Position numbers and translations under genes: made by a program. The notes under the pieces were generated by a model. It saw only the letters and a program-made list of their open reading frames with translations, did no database searches and was not told the DNA's origin. A DNA stretch of 64,000 nucleotides from Pseudoalteromonas undina. GTDB taxonomy: Bacteria; Pseudomonadota; Gammaproteobacteria; Enterobacterales; Alteromonadaceae. The DNA is taken from contig NZ_AHCF03000003.1 in assembly GCF_000238275.3 (NCBI RefSeq), forward strand, positions 2,232,501-2,296,500, in the 5' to 3' direction. This document shows, in pieces, positions 8,330-17,303 of the stretch (the first letter of the stretch is position 1; each line of letters starts with the position of its first letter).

Positions 8330-10267
8330 TTAGCCAAACAAACCTTTTAATTTGTCTTTAATTTTGTCTTTAGCTTTTTCTTTTGCTTCATCTTTAACCG
8401 CACTGCCTATATCTAATTTTATACCAACATCATGGAATGGGCCTTTTATCCTCAGGGGAATTTTAAAGCCAGTGCTATCATCGGTAGTACCCTGACCTTC
8501 AATAGAATCAACTAAACCTGTTACTAGGCGGTAATTAACCTGAGTTTGCGGTAAATCAACGTCTCCTTCACCTGAAATACGTATTAAGGGGCTGATCAAC
8601 GACAAATCAGTATTTTTGCCTACGCCATTGGTAAAGTTAAAACTACCAGAAAGTGCAGAGAAATCTGTTTTCTCAGATTCCTCAAATCCTGTATCTAATC
8701 CCTCAGACACGGCATTAAAGTTGCCTTTAACTAGCTCTTTCCCCTTACGCACCATTTCTGCTACGTTTGCTCCCTTAACTGCACCATCAGCGAACTTGAA
8801 TCCTAGTTTACCATTAAGCGCGTTAATAAACGTTTTTTGGCTTTGCCCTGCTGTGGTTAGATTCCAGTTTAAAGAGCCCTTGCCCATTAGCTTATCAAAG
8901 CCTGCAGCATCGCTAAGTAATGGCTGTGCGTCTATTTTATCTAAATCGAAGTTGGTTGCTATTTTATAAGGGGTATTTTGAGCATTGATAGTCACCACCC
9001 CTTTACCTGTTCCTTCATAAGCCGCAAAGCTGTCTAAACTTAATTTAGCAACGCTATTTTTTAGTGCCACAGTAAACTGGTTGGCGCCGAGTTTAATATC
9101 GTTCGCTTTTAAGCCACTTGAACGAACAATCACATTTGCATCTAATGCATTCAAGCCACTTAAATCAATTTTAGTATCATCCCACACTATTGGCTCTGCA
9201 GGCTTAGAGTCGTCTTTTGCTGGGACTTCTTTTTTAGCTACGGTTTCAGGTAAGTAAGGATTTAAATCAAGCATGCCTAAGTCAATATCAGCATTAACAG
9301 CTAAGCGACTGCCTAAATTTAACTTACTTTTACCTTTAATCTCGAGTGCATCGAGCGTTGCTACTAATTCAGTTAAGTTAAACTCTTCACCGAGTAAGTG
9401 CATTTCGGCATTGATGCTAAAGGCGTTAAACGCATTGTTTTTAGCGTTTAAGTCAACTCCTTGCCAGTTAGCAATATTTTTAACCGAATCACCGTTAAGT
9501 GTTAAAAGTCCTTTAATGTCTTGGCCTTGTTTGGCTATGCTGCCATCAAACATTAGATCTACTAAACGTGAGTTAAGCGTTTGCTTTACATTAAATGTGG
9601 CGCCTTCAATCGCTTTTGCTGGTGTATTAAGTTTTACATCAAGCTCAAATCGCTCTTGCATATAAGTAATAGCACCGGTTACTTCAAGCTGTTTACGCAG
9701 TGAAGGCAGTAATATAGCCAGTTCTAAATCGCTAATTTGTTGTTTAGCACCCGTTTGACCATCTAAATAAGTAAATGACCCGCCATAAATAGCGACTTCA
9801 CCTAATTGAATATCAAAGTTTTCAGGTAGTTTGACTGCCTCTCCCGCTTGAGTTTGTTGCTCTGGTTGCTTGGCCACTGCATCAAATAACTGCCAGTTTG
9901 CTTTGCCGCTTTTATCGGTTTCTAGCAAAATATCAGGCTCATTAATTACAAACTTTTCTAGCTTTAGTTCGCCACCGAGTAATGAAAGCCAAGGAATATG
10001 AACAGCAAGTTGCTGCATACTTGCCATATCAGCGCGAGAGCCACTGAGCATATTGGCAAAATGCACATCATTAAGCTCCAGCTTTAATGCAGGAAATACA
10101 CTGAGGGTTTTATCTCCCTTTATCGTTAATGTGCGCCCAGTTGTTTTTTCTACCTGCTCAGACACTTTATTAAAAATGGTATCGGTAGGAATTAAAAATG
10201 GTGCAGCAACAATTAACGCTATGCATAGCAATAATATGACACCAATAACTTTAAATAAGGTCTTCAT
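8330..10267 (-). CDS. AsmA family protein
   Basis: AsmA-type proteins are inner-membrane-anchored periplasmic proteins of the bridge-like lipid-transfer superfamily, linked to outer-membrane lipid homeostasis. From the chosen ATG at 10267 (AAGGA five bases upstream) the protein has 645 residues; E. coli AsmA has 617. One membrane helix lies near 4-25 (LFKVIGVILLLCIALIVAAP), then the AsmA N-terminal motif with GRTLTIKGDKTLSVFPALKL near 42-61. The C-terminal AsmA domain includes LNWNLTTAGQS and a final basic tail rich in KDK repeats. It has its own terminator, and neither flanking gene suggests a specific partner. Confidence 0.85.
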   Translation of the reverse strand: MKTLFKVIGVILLLCIALIVAAPFLIPTDTIFNKVSEQVEKTTGRTLTIKGDKTLSVFPALKLELNDVHFANMLSGSRADMASMQQLAVHIPWLSLLGGELKLEKFVINEPDILLETDKSGKANWQLFDAVAKQPEQQTQAGEAVKLPENFDIQLGEVAIYGGSFTYLDGQTGAKQQISDLELAILLPSLRKQLEVTGAITYMQERFELDVKLNTPAKAIEGATFNVKQTLNSRLVDLMFDGSIAKQGQDIKGLLTLNGDSVKNIANWQGVDLNAKNNAFNAFSINAEMHLLGEEFNLTELVATLDALEIKGKSKLNLGSRLAVNADIDLGMLDLNPYLPETVAKKEVPAKDDSKPAEPIVWDDTKIDLSGLNALDANVIVRSSGLKANDIKLGANQFTVALKNSVAKLSLDSFAAYEGTGKGVVTINAQNTPYKIATNFDLDKIDAQPLLSDAAGFDKLMGKGSLNWNLTTAGQSQKTFINALNGKLGFKFADGAVKGANVAEMVRKGKELVKGNFNAVSEGLDTGFEESEKTDFSALSGSFNFTNGVGKNTDLSLISPLIRISGEGDVDLPQTQVNYRLVTGLVDSIEGQGTTDDSTGFKIPLRIKGPFHDVGIKLDIGSAVKDEAKEKAKDKIKDKLKGLFG

Positions 10268-10397
10268 GATCATCCTTTCAAACGTGCAAATAATGCTCTT
10301 ATCATAGCGGGAGTTAGCGCCAAAAGCATTGCCCAATAACTAAAAATCTACTTTCCTACATTCTAACGTGGGTATATGAATTGTAACTGAAACATTT

Positions 10398-10469
10398 TGA
10401 TACCTTTAGGTTACAAAAAAATATTGACCAAATGATACCTACAGGTTACATTGATACCTACAGGTTACA
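10398..10469 (+). repeat. Three copies of an 18-bp operator-like repeat
   Basis: The motif TGATACCTNNAGGTTACA occurs at 10398-10415 (centre TT), 10433-10450 (AC) and 10452-10469 (AC). Each copy is a near-palindrome built on ACCT-NN-AGGT. Start-to-start spacing is 35 and 19 bases, so copies 2 and 3 lie on nearly the same helix face. A probable promoter, TTGACC (10424-10429), 17 bp, TACATT (10447-10452), overlaps copy 2 and abuts copy 3. This is the expected layout for repression by the XRE protein encoded downstream, but that link is inference. Confidence 0.8.
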
Positions 10470-10503
10470 AAATATAAATTAACACTTCCACAGGATGGAC
10501 TTT

Positions 10504-10929
10504 ATGAAACAACAAGATATTAAAACTGAAGAACAGTTTATGGGTCAAAACATATTTCTAAGTATAAGCACAAGTATGGTTTTTTTACTTCTCAGTGTTA
10601 ACTCAGTAATAAAACAAGATATTGACGGGCTTTTAACTGTTGGAATGGGCGTTTTATTTTATATAGTTATAATAGCTATTTATATAACTAAAGCAGGCTT
10701 TCCATTAAAAATGTATTTTCAATATGCTTATAAAGATGAATTCCTAAATACTATCGACACGAGTGCCTATAAACATTCAATTTTTGCACTTGTTTTTTGC
10801 CTGCTTGGTGTTTTTTATAAAGGCGATGCTATTGCTAGTGAGGTTTCGCATGCAGCTATGGCAGTATTCTACTTAGGTATCATGCTCTTGGCATATGGCA
10901 CTTCATTGTTTTGGCAAAGCCGCGATTAG
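10504..10929 (+). CDS. Small multi-pass membrane protein, unknown function
   Basis: I do not recognise a named family. The 141 residues contain four hydrophobic segments at about 16-35, 43-62, 89-106 and 111-133. A short soluble loop (KMYFQYAYKDEFLNTIDTS) lies in the middle. The ATG at 10504 was preferred over 10495 because CAGGA is then eight bases away. The following XRE gene starts 8 nt after its TAG, using AGGAAA that overlaps the stop, so the two are co-transcribed. Small membrane protein plus 66-residue XRE regulator pairs of this shape are common in bacteria; a sensing or modulating role for the membrane partner is a guess. Confidence 0.75.
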   Translation: MKQQDIKTEEQFMGQNIFLSISTSMVFLLLSVNSVIKQDIDGLLTVGMGVLFYIVIIAIYITKAGFPLKMYFQYAYKDEFLNTIDTSAYKHSIFALVFCLLGVFYKGDAIASEVSHAAMAVFYLGIMLLAYGTSLFWQSRD

Positions 10930-10937
10930 GAAATAAT

Positions 10938-11138
10938 GTGCAAAACCATATAGCTGAATTTCGTAAAGAGGCAGGGCTTTCACAGCAAGAACTGGCCGAT
11001 GCTATTAATGTTTCACGAAAAACCATTAGCACGGTTGAAACATCTCGTTTTACACCCTCGGTGATCATTGCCTTAAAAATAGCACAGCACTTTAATACCT
11101 CAGTTGAACGGCTGTTTTCACTCGATGAACACGATTAA
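10938..11138 (+). CDS. XRE-family helix-turn-helix transcriptional regulator
   Basis: This 66-residue protein is almost only a lambda-Cro/CI type DNA-binding domain: IAEFRKEAGLSQQELADAIN (5-24) with the recognition helix region VSRKTISTVETSRFTPS (25-41), and it ends SVERLFSLDEHD. I chose the GTG at 10938 because AGGAAA lies about six bases upstream and the protein then has the usual length of this class. An ATG at 10911 in the same frame would overlap the membrane gene. It probably binds the three 18-bp repeats upstream and represses its own operon. Confidence 0.85.
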   Translation: MQNHIAEFRKEAGLSQQELADAINVSRKTISTVETSRFTPSVIIALKIAQHFNTSVERLFSLDEHD

Positions 11139-11147
11139 TACAGTAAT

Positions 11148-11186
11148 GATGCAATCTTGTGTTAATTAACTTACCAAGATTGCATC
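11148..11186. repeat. 12-bp perfect inverted repeat
   Basis: GATGCAATCTTG (11148-11159) and CAAGATTGCATC (11175-11186) are exact inverse copies around a 15-base loop that itself contains TTAATTAA. It lies just after the XRE stop. There is no T-run, so it could be a transcript-end stem or a protein-binding site. Confidence 0.6.
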
Positions 11187-11287
11187 CCCTGTATTCTCCG
11201 GTATGATGCACGCCCCTGTTGCTGCTGGCTTATTTAAGCTAAAATGAAGCGACTAAAAAGTATATCTAACCGGAGAGTCTACAAGGC

Positions 11288-12451
11288 ATGAAGAAACTGC
11301 TAATTTCACCGTCAAAAATGGCATTAGGCGAGCAAGAAAGTCAAATTTATCAAAACATTCTGAAGCAATCTTCAGAGCTAAGCCTAAACCTGATGGCTGT
11401 GAAAGTGGAAAACCATCCAGAAGACTTTTTAGGTTGGTGTTACGAGCTATTAAGCGCAAGCCGCGACCGCATTAATTATGACTTACTCGAAAGCCCACAA
11501 TTACCATTATTGAAAAAGCTGCATGACCAACTTATTTCAGCCATTAGCTTTTTACAGTTAAAAACATTACGGGTAGCGCCTTGGCCAGTAGTGAGTATGT
11601 TTGTAGAGCAACATAAAGAACTGGTGGCACTTGATGAGCAGCTACGTTTAACTGCTTATATTGCAGGCCTGCGTGAAAAGCCGTTAAAAGATATGATCCC
11701 TGAAGACTTACTCGCTTTTAGCGGTAAGCATATGGCATCACTCAATCCGAGTACTTATAACTTTGATGTAGAATGGTTTGCCTCTACTAAAAGCGCCAAA
11801 GGTTTTCACCAGATGCTGGCTGATTTGCCAGGCGCATTCGACGATGCACTCAGCAACATTCCACTTGAGGGTGATGTAGCGCTAGGTAATTACCAACAAT
11901 TTGTAATTGCTTATTTGAGTGCATTTAATGGTAGTGATGAAAAACCAACTCTGGCGCCTGCCACCCGTTTATTAGCAATGCGTCGCCCTGATGTGTTTAC
12001 TCCAATTAGTAACAGTCGCTTAGATGCACTTTGCTCCGCACTTGGTATCACCAAATTAAATAACCGTGACTTTGAGCGTTACTGGCAAGATGTAGTACAA
12101 AGCATTCACGCTATGTCATGGTTTAAAATGGCCAATGCTGGTAATGAACTAGAAACACAGTTGGTGGACATTAAAGCGCTTATACCTTGCTTTTTTTACT
12201 ATGCAGATACTAATACTGCAGATAACTCTAACTACATTAAGCTACTTAATAAACCTACACGTAGCAATTCTAGCAGCAGTAAAGCGCCACGCCGAGGCAA
12301 AGAATCTGCTGAGATTTTAGTGGATCGCGCTCTTGCTGCTGATGATGTTCCAGAGCATATTCGTGCTAAACGTGACTCTATTATTAGCGAAGTACAAAAA
12401 GGCCGCGGTGTTAACGAAACAATTACCCTAATGCGTGCCATTTTTGGTTAA
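11288..12451 (+). CDS. Conserved-looking soluble protein, unknown function
   Basis: I do not recognise this 387-residue protein. It has no signal peptide or membrane segment, is mainly helical by composition, and has a low-complexity serine patch (SNSSSSKAPRRGKES, about 328-342) separating a large N-terminal part from a short charged C-terminal helix region (AEILVDRALAADDVPEHIRAKR). The start ATG has AAGG and GGAG upstream. It is a single-gene unit, with a terminator 24 nt downstream. Codon use and composition look like the neighbours, so recent transfer is not indicated. Confidence 0.7.
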   Translation: MKKLLISPSKMALGEQESQIYQNILKQSSELSLNLMAVKVENHPEDFLGWCYELLSASRDRINYDLLESPQLPLLKKLHDQLISAISFLQLKTLRVAPWPVVSMFVEQHKELVALDEQLRLTAYIAGLREKPLKDMIPEDLLAFSGKHMASLNPSTYNFDVEWFASTKSAKGFHQMLADLPGAFDDALSNIPLEGDVALGNYQQFVIAYLSAFNGSDEKPTLAPATRLLAMRRPDVFTPISNSRLDALCSALGITKLNNRDFERYWQDVVQSIHAMSWFKMANAGNELETQLVDIKALIPCFFYYADTNTADNSNYIKLLNKPTRSNSSSSKAPRRGKESAEILVDRALAADDVPEHIRAKRDSIISEVQKGRGVNETITLMRAIFG

Positions 12452-12474
12452 TTAACCCACAAGAAAAATAAAAT

Positions 12475-12515
12475 AGCCTAGCAGCGCTTTGATGGTGCAG
12501 CTAGGCTGTTTTTTG
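12475..12515 (+). terminator. Intrinsic terminator of the 387-residue protein gene
   Basis: AGCCTAGC (12475-12482) and GCTAGGCT (12500-12507) pair perfectly around a 17-base loop and are followed by GTTTTTTG. This is a plausible rho-independent terminator, though the loop is long. Confidence 0.7.
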
Positions 12516-12743
12516 CACCAGCAAAGTGAACCTGCTAAATAATTACTTTTCTATCCCTACCTCATATTATTTTCAATACATTGTTTTAAGTAATAAAAAT
12601 AATTTATAAACGAATAAGTTTAATTTGGCACACACAGTGCAAATACCCCATTAGTAACATAATAAAATGCCGCCAAACAAAAGGTTGTAGTCGTTCATAA
12701 TAAAAAGCCTTGGCGTGCAAAATCATACAATGGGAAATGAGAC

Positions 12744-13421
12744 ATGCTAAAACTACAAAAAACAATATTGATCAGTGCATTGGCATTAACAGGACTGACA
12801 TCAACTGCTGCATTTGCTGAAGTAACAGCAAATGCAGCAGCCACTTCAAACTACTTATGGCGCGGACAAGAGCAAACTGGGGGCGATGCAGCTGTATCTG
12901 GCGGTATTGATTACGCTAATGAATCTGGCTTTTATGCGGGTACTTGGGCGTCAAATGCGTCTTGGGCCGATGAAATGACCTACGAGCTAGACTTATACGC
13001 AGGTTTTGGCGGCGCAATTAATGAAAGCGTGAGTTATGACGTAGGGTATATCTATTATGCGTACCCTGATGCGGCATCAGGTGCAGATGCAGATTTTTCT
13101 GAAGTCTACGGTAGCATTAGTGTGCAAGGCTTTACATTTGGTGCAGCCGTACTTGCAACATCTGCAGCCAGTGGTGATGGTACTGATTTTGGTGATTCAT
13201 TGTATTTAAATGCCGATTACAGCTTCGCTGTTGGTAGCAATGGCACTGAAATGGCGCTACACATAGGGCATTACTCAGGCGATTTCATCGGTGATGACAA
13301 TATTATTGATTATGGTGTATCGGTGTCTAAAGATGGTTTTACTTTTGGCCTATCTGATAACGACATGGATGGCTCTGATATAAAAGCCTATGTAGCCTAC
13401 GCTGTAGACTTTAACCTATAA
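12744..13421 (+). CDS. TorF-family putative porin
   Basis: This resembles the outer-membrane family known as TorF or gcw_chp, whose substrate is poorly known. A Sec signal peptide is clear (about 1-25, cleavage after AFA). The mature N-terminus EVTANAAATSNYLWRGQEQTG is the hallmark of the family. The rest is rich in alternating aromatic strands, such as GFYAGTWASN and GYIYYAYPDA, as in a small beta-barrel, and the end AYAVDFNL is barrel-like. At 225 residues it has normal length. It is transcribed alone and followed by a hairpin at 13449-13466. Confidence 0.85.
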   Translation: MLKLQKTILISALALTGLTSTAAFAEVTANAAATSNYLWRGQEQTGGDAAVSGGIDYANESGFYAGTWASNASWADEMTYELDLYAGFGGAINESVSYDVGYIYYAYPDAASGADADFSEVYGSISVQGFTFGAAVLATSAASGDGTDFGDSLYLNADYSFAVGSNGTEMALHIGHYSGDFIGDDNIIDYGVSVSKDGFTFGLSDNDMDGSDIKAYVAYAVDFNL

Positions 13422-13448
13422 AAAGAATGTGTTACTTGCTGCAACACT

Positions 13449-13474
13449 AAGGGCCGCAAGGCCCTTTCTCGTTT
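13449..13474 (+). terminator. Terminator downstream of the TorF-like porin gene
   Basis: AAGGGCC (13449-13455), loop GCAA, GGCCCTT (13460-13466), followed by TCTCGTTT. The stem is stable and the T-run is short. Confidence 0.6.
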
Positions 13475-13679
13475 AGAGCGGTTTAAAAATGCTCGTAATC
13501 CTCCCTAGGATTAGCTACTAAAGCACCCTACTATATTACCCGCCTCGGTCAATCAACGACTACCTAGCTACCGTTAAATATTTCCGCGTTATGCTAACTC
13601 GCTTAAATAAGCATTATTGTGTATTGGCATTATATTCTCTGTTTCAAATAAGCTTTTTATACCAATTCGCTAAAACAAA

Positions 13680-13700
13680 AGGCCGCACGAAATGCGGCCT
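13680..13700 (-). terminator. Terminator of the ABC/M1 peptidase operon
   Basis: A perfect 8-bp stem (AGGCCGCA / TGCGGCCT) with a 5-base loop. On the minus strand it is followed by TTTTGTTTT. It starts 15 nt after the stop of the large fusion gene. Confidence 0.8.
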
Positions 13701-13715
13701 TTAAATCACTTAGCG

Positions 13716-16700
13716 TTAAAACTTAGCTAAATTATTTTTATTGTCTTTATCTACAAGCTTAATGTAAGGGTCTATCCCAGCGTACATGGGTTTTTCTTTT
13801 ACTTTAAGTTCGATGGTGTTTGCACCAGACACTATTTGATGTTTTTGTGAATAAATCACAAAGTCTTCAGCTAGAAGGTTTTCAGGATCATCATTGAATA
13901 ATGCAATATCAATCATTTCATCAAGTGGTTGTTCGGTTTCTTCACCTTGGCCATCGGCACGCTGTTTCGTTGCTTCAACGCTCAGTGTTACCGTGTAAAA
14001 ACCCTCGCTATCAGTGCTATCTGTAATCGATACCTCTTTCATTTCAAGCTCATAAAGTGTTATATACTTAAACTGATCATCAATAAAGCGTTGCTCTGCT
14101 TTTGTTGCATCTCGTTTTAAATAACTGAGTAAATCGAGTGTGGTGGGGTATGGCGTTGATTGGTATTTAAACTCATTCAAAAATGCTTTAAGTGCTGCAT
14201 TTAAGCGTTTTTCACCTAAGCGATCATATAGCGCCATCATCACAACAGAACCTTTATTGTAGTGAAGATACTGCTGAGCCTGCGTTTTATACAGCGGCAT
14301 TTCTTCAAACGCTTCCCCTGTACGACCCATTAAGTATTTGTCTAGCTCGTATTTTAAAAACTTACGTAGCTTCTCGGCGCCAAAGCGTTTTTTTAACACC
14401 ATAAGCGCACTGTATTGGGAGAGCGTTTCTGATATAACGGCACTGCCCTCTACATTAGCCCCTGATACTTGATGTCCCCACCATTGGTGCGCCACTTCAT
14501 GTGCGGTTACATAATAAGGGAGGTCAACTTTACTCTCATCCCTTAAATCTGTAACAAAACCAATACTTTCTGAGTAAGGCACTGTATTGGCAAAACTTTG
14601 CGCAAATGAGCGATATTTTGGAAACTCAATAATACGTAACTGCTTATGCTGATACGGGCCAAATGCTTGGGTATAGTAATCTATTGAGTCTTGTACCGAC
14701 TCAATCATACGGTCAACATTCCATGCATGATCTTTGTGGTAGTACACTTCAATATTTACACCGTTATGCTCAACCTTTTTGCTTTCAAGTTCAGCCGAAA
14801 GCACAGAATAAAAGTTTAAAATAGGGGCATCCATTTCATAAACAAAAGTACGGCGCCCGTCTTTTACACTCTCACTTTTTAAGTAACCAGGTGTAATTGC
14901 AAATTGCGACTCATCGGTAGTTACCGTTGCTTTATAGCTTATAAACCCATTATCAGGACCAAACTCATTTTGCGTATAATAGCGGCTGTCTTCTAGTTTA
15001 TGCGCACGTTCAAGCTCGGGTAAATCGTGCTTACGACGCTCATACTTATCCGCAATTTGAAAATACCTTTGATAACCAAAATTCGGTAATAACTCTCTAT
15101 TATTTATAAATGTACCGTTATACACCAGCTGAGTATCTGAATACCTATCAACAAAACCTTTATGTTCTCGGGAAACTGAAAGCTCACCTTCGCGTACTTC
15201 ATTAGGCATTAGCGGTTGTTCAAACTCAAACCATACCATATCAAACTCAGGTAAACGCTCTACTATTTTCCCGCCGGCCATTTTTACATCCCAGCTTTTA
15301 GCGTGGTTAGGCTCGTTAATTAACACACGGGCTATTGGCTCGTTAGCGGTATTAGTAAACTTAATTTTTGCAACGGCGGTTAATGCACGCTTTTTAGGGT
15401 AAATATCAATGTGTAAATTAACATCGGTTATTACAGGGAGTGGCAAATCTTTGTATTGTGAAAACTCTTGTTCATAGCTTACTTGAAGAGTTTCGTTATC
15501 ATCACTTGTTACAAACTCGTTGAGCATACGGGTGTTGTGATAAATGTTATAACCTGCTCCCACAAATACCAATAAACTTATAGCGGCAGCAATTTGACCT
15601 TTTAAAGACATGTTGTAACGTATTAAAGATAAGCGAGTGCGCAATGTTTGCGACGGGCCGCGATGCCATAAAGCAAACCCAAAAATAGCCAAAAATACAC
15701 TTAATGCGCCCCAATATAAGGTGTACCAATGCGCGCCTTGTAAAAAGTGTCCGTAACCGTTTATATCAGAATACGGTACGCTACTACTTTGCGAAAAGTG
15801 ATACATGTGATGCTCAAATCCGTAAGCACCCATTACCATTTGGGCAATGTAATACAGAATAAATAACCCCATACCTATATATTTATTAGGGCTAATTATT
15901 TGCAAAAAGAACGCCAAAATAGCCATCATAATTAAAGGCAGTAACGTAAGATAACCTAACCTAAATAAGTACTGGCCAAGCTCTAGATTAAATTGCCCCT
16001 TAAATAGTTGTACTGCAATGGTAAACATCATACCTACTAAATAAAGACCACACACCGCAGTGATTAACGCAATAATTTTAGATACCCAAAACACACTGTT
16101 ATGAACTGGGAAACTGTCAACAATATCGCCCATACCACTGTAGCGCTCCCGCCAAACCAGCTCTGCGCTGTAATAAGCAATAATGATAAACATAAATAAG
16201 CTAGAGGTGTTTTGAATGATGCTCACCATATTTTGTGTCAGTGGCCAATCCGTTGTGCCATACGCGCCAATAGGAGCAAAGAGTGGCACAAGCAACATCG
16301 TAATACTTACACCGGCTAAAATCATAAAAGGCGCACTTAATATAACCTGCTTAAGTTCAAATAAGCTGCGCATTACTAGTTGCGATTGCGTATTGATCCC
16401 TTTTGATTTGTAATTTTTAGCCTTGCTAATAAGTGCTGCTTGTTTATTTTTTACAAACGTAGATACAGCAAATTGTTTTTTTTGTTTTTTAGTTACTACG
16501 CGATTACCTAACTTCCCTAGACCAAAAAACATCGCTAAGCTTATTGCTACCCACAAAATACGGTTAATCAAAAAATCGCCCGAGAGCGTTAACACTTCGG
16601 TATTTTTATCACTTACAGTCCAATAACGGGTTAAGTCAATTAACGAACCTGACCCAAATGGATCGGCGTATACAACAATATCTCTAAATGCTAAGTCATC

Positions 16701-17294
16701 AAAGTAGATGCCCGCTATTTGATAGGTTATAAAAATCACTACAGCTGTAACATATACCGCCATCATGGTTTTAAAATACACAGCCACACTATTAAAAATA
16801 GCCGAAAGTACTAACAAGCTGGGTATTGCTAAAAATAAAAAAGGGGCTGTGTAATATATTAACTTATTAGGGCCTACTAGCTCACTATCGAGCCAGCCAA
16901 CCAATAAACCAAATTGCGATCCAAAAAACACACCCAGCGGCACCGTTAAAAAAACAACTAGCACCACTAAGTAAGCACCAAAAAAACGCCCAGATTGATA
17001 AGCAAGAGGGTTAACCGGCTTACTAAACACCAACTCATCCATTTTGCTCTCACTGTTGCGAATAGCTGAGCTGGCAACAAAGTTAACCACTAAAAACATA
17101 GCAAGCGTACAAAAGGTAACCGTTAAAACCATAATGGTATAAGGCGAGTTCATATGAACATTAGCCCCGCCTAACGGAAGCTTACTACTAGAGCTTATAA
17201 AAAACGCCATAAAAAAGAAGATTAATGACGTCACATAAAACGAAGGTTGGCGCACAAAATAGCGCAGTTCAAACGCGAGCATATTAAAAAACAT
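13716..17294 (-). CDS. ABC-2 permease fused to an M1-family metallopeptidase domain
   Basis: This 1192-residue protein joins an ABC-2 type membrane part (about 1-575, with some 12 hydrophobic segments) to a periplasmic M1 gluzincin domain (about 625-1100). The zinc site is HEVAH at 932-936, with a glutamate (E956) 20 residues later. The usual GxMxN exopeptidase motif is not seen; the matching place reads FAQSFANTVPYSESIGF near 897-913. The partner ATPase gene ends 9 nt upstream, so they form a transporter. The substrate is unknown. Removal or processing of membrane-exposed peptides is one possible role. Confidence 0.88.
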   Translation of the reverse strand: MFFNMLAFELRYFVRQPSFYVTSLIFFFMAFFISSSSKLPLGGANVHMNSPYTIMVLTVTFCTLAMFLVVNFVASSAIRNSESKMDELVFSKPVNPLAYQSGRFFGAYLVVLVVFLTVPLGVFFGSQFGLLVGWLDSELVGPNKLIYYTAPFLFLAIPSLLVLSAIFNSVAVYFKTMMAVYVTAVVIFITYQIAGIYFDDLAFRDIVVYADPFGSGSLIDLTRYWTVSDKNTEVLTLSGDFLINRILWVAISLAMFFGLGKLGNRVVTKKQKKQFAVSTFVKNKQAALISKAKNYKSKGINTQSQLVMRSLFELKQVILSAPFMILAGVSITMLLVPLFAPIGAYGTTDWPLTQNMVSIIQNTSSLFMFIIIAYYSAELVWRERYSGMGDIVDSFPVHNSVFWVSKIIALITAVCGLYLVGMMFTIAVQLFKGQFNLELGQYLFRLGYLTLLPLIMMAILAFFLQIISPNKYIGMGLFILYYIAQMVMGAYGFEHHMYHFSQSSSVPYSDINGYGHFLQGAHWYTLYWGALSVFLAIFGFALWHRGPSQTLRTRLSLIRYNMSLKGQIAAAISLLVFVGAGYNIYHNTRMLNEFVTSDDNETLQVSYEQEFSQYKDLPLPVITDVNLHIDIYPKKRALTAVAKIKFTNTANEPIARVLINEPNHAKSWDVKMAGGKIVERLPEFDMVWFEFEQPLMPNEVREGELSVSREHKGFVDRYSDTQLVYNGTFINNRELLPNFGYQRYFQIADKYERRKHDLPELERAHKLEDSRYYTQNEFGPDNGFISYKATVTTDESQFAITPGYLKSESVKDGRRTFVYEMDAPILNFYSVLSAELESKKVEHNGVNIEVYYHKDHAWNVDRMIESVQDSIDYYTQAFGPYQHKQLRIIEFPKYRSFAQSFANTVPYSESIGFVTDLRDESKVDLPYYVTAHEVAHQWWGHQVSGANVEGSAVISETLSQYSALMVLKKRFGAEKLRKFLKYELDKYLMGRTGEAFEEMPLYKTQAQQYLHYNKGSVVMMALYDRLGEKRLNAALKAFLNEFKYQSTPYPTTLDLLSYLKRDATKAEQRFIDDQFKYITLYELEMKEVSITDSTDSEGFYTVTLSVEATKQRADGQGEETEQPLDEMIDIALFNDDPENLLAEDFVIYSQKHQIVSGANTIELKVKEKPMYAGIDPYIKLVDKDNKNNLAKF

Positions 17295-17303
17295 AGCGCC
17301 CCC

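Noticed and set aside
9273..9665. A 130-codon plus-strand frame inside the asmA-like gene
   Set aside because: Antisense shadow with low-complexity Ser/Leu composition and no supporting signals.
10398..10469. Short direct repeats that could suggest a CRISPR-like array
   Set aside because: Only three 18-bp copies with uneven gaps of 17 and 1 base, dyad symmetry and a promoter inside. No cas genes. An operator cluster explains it.
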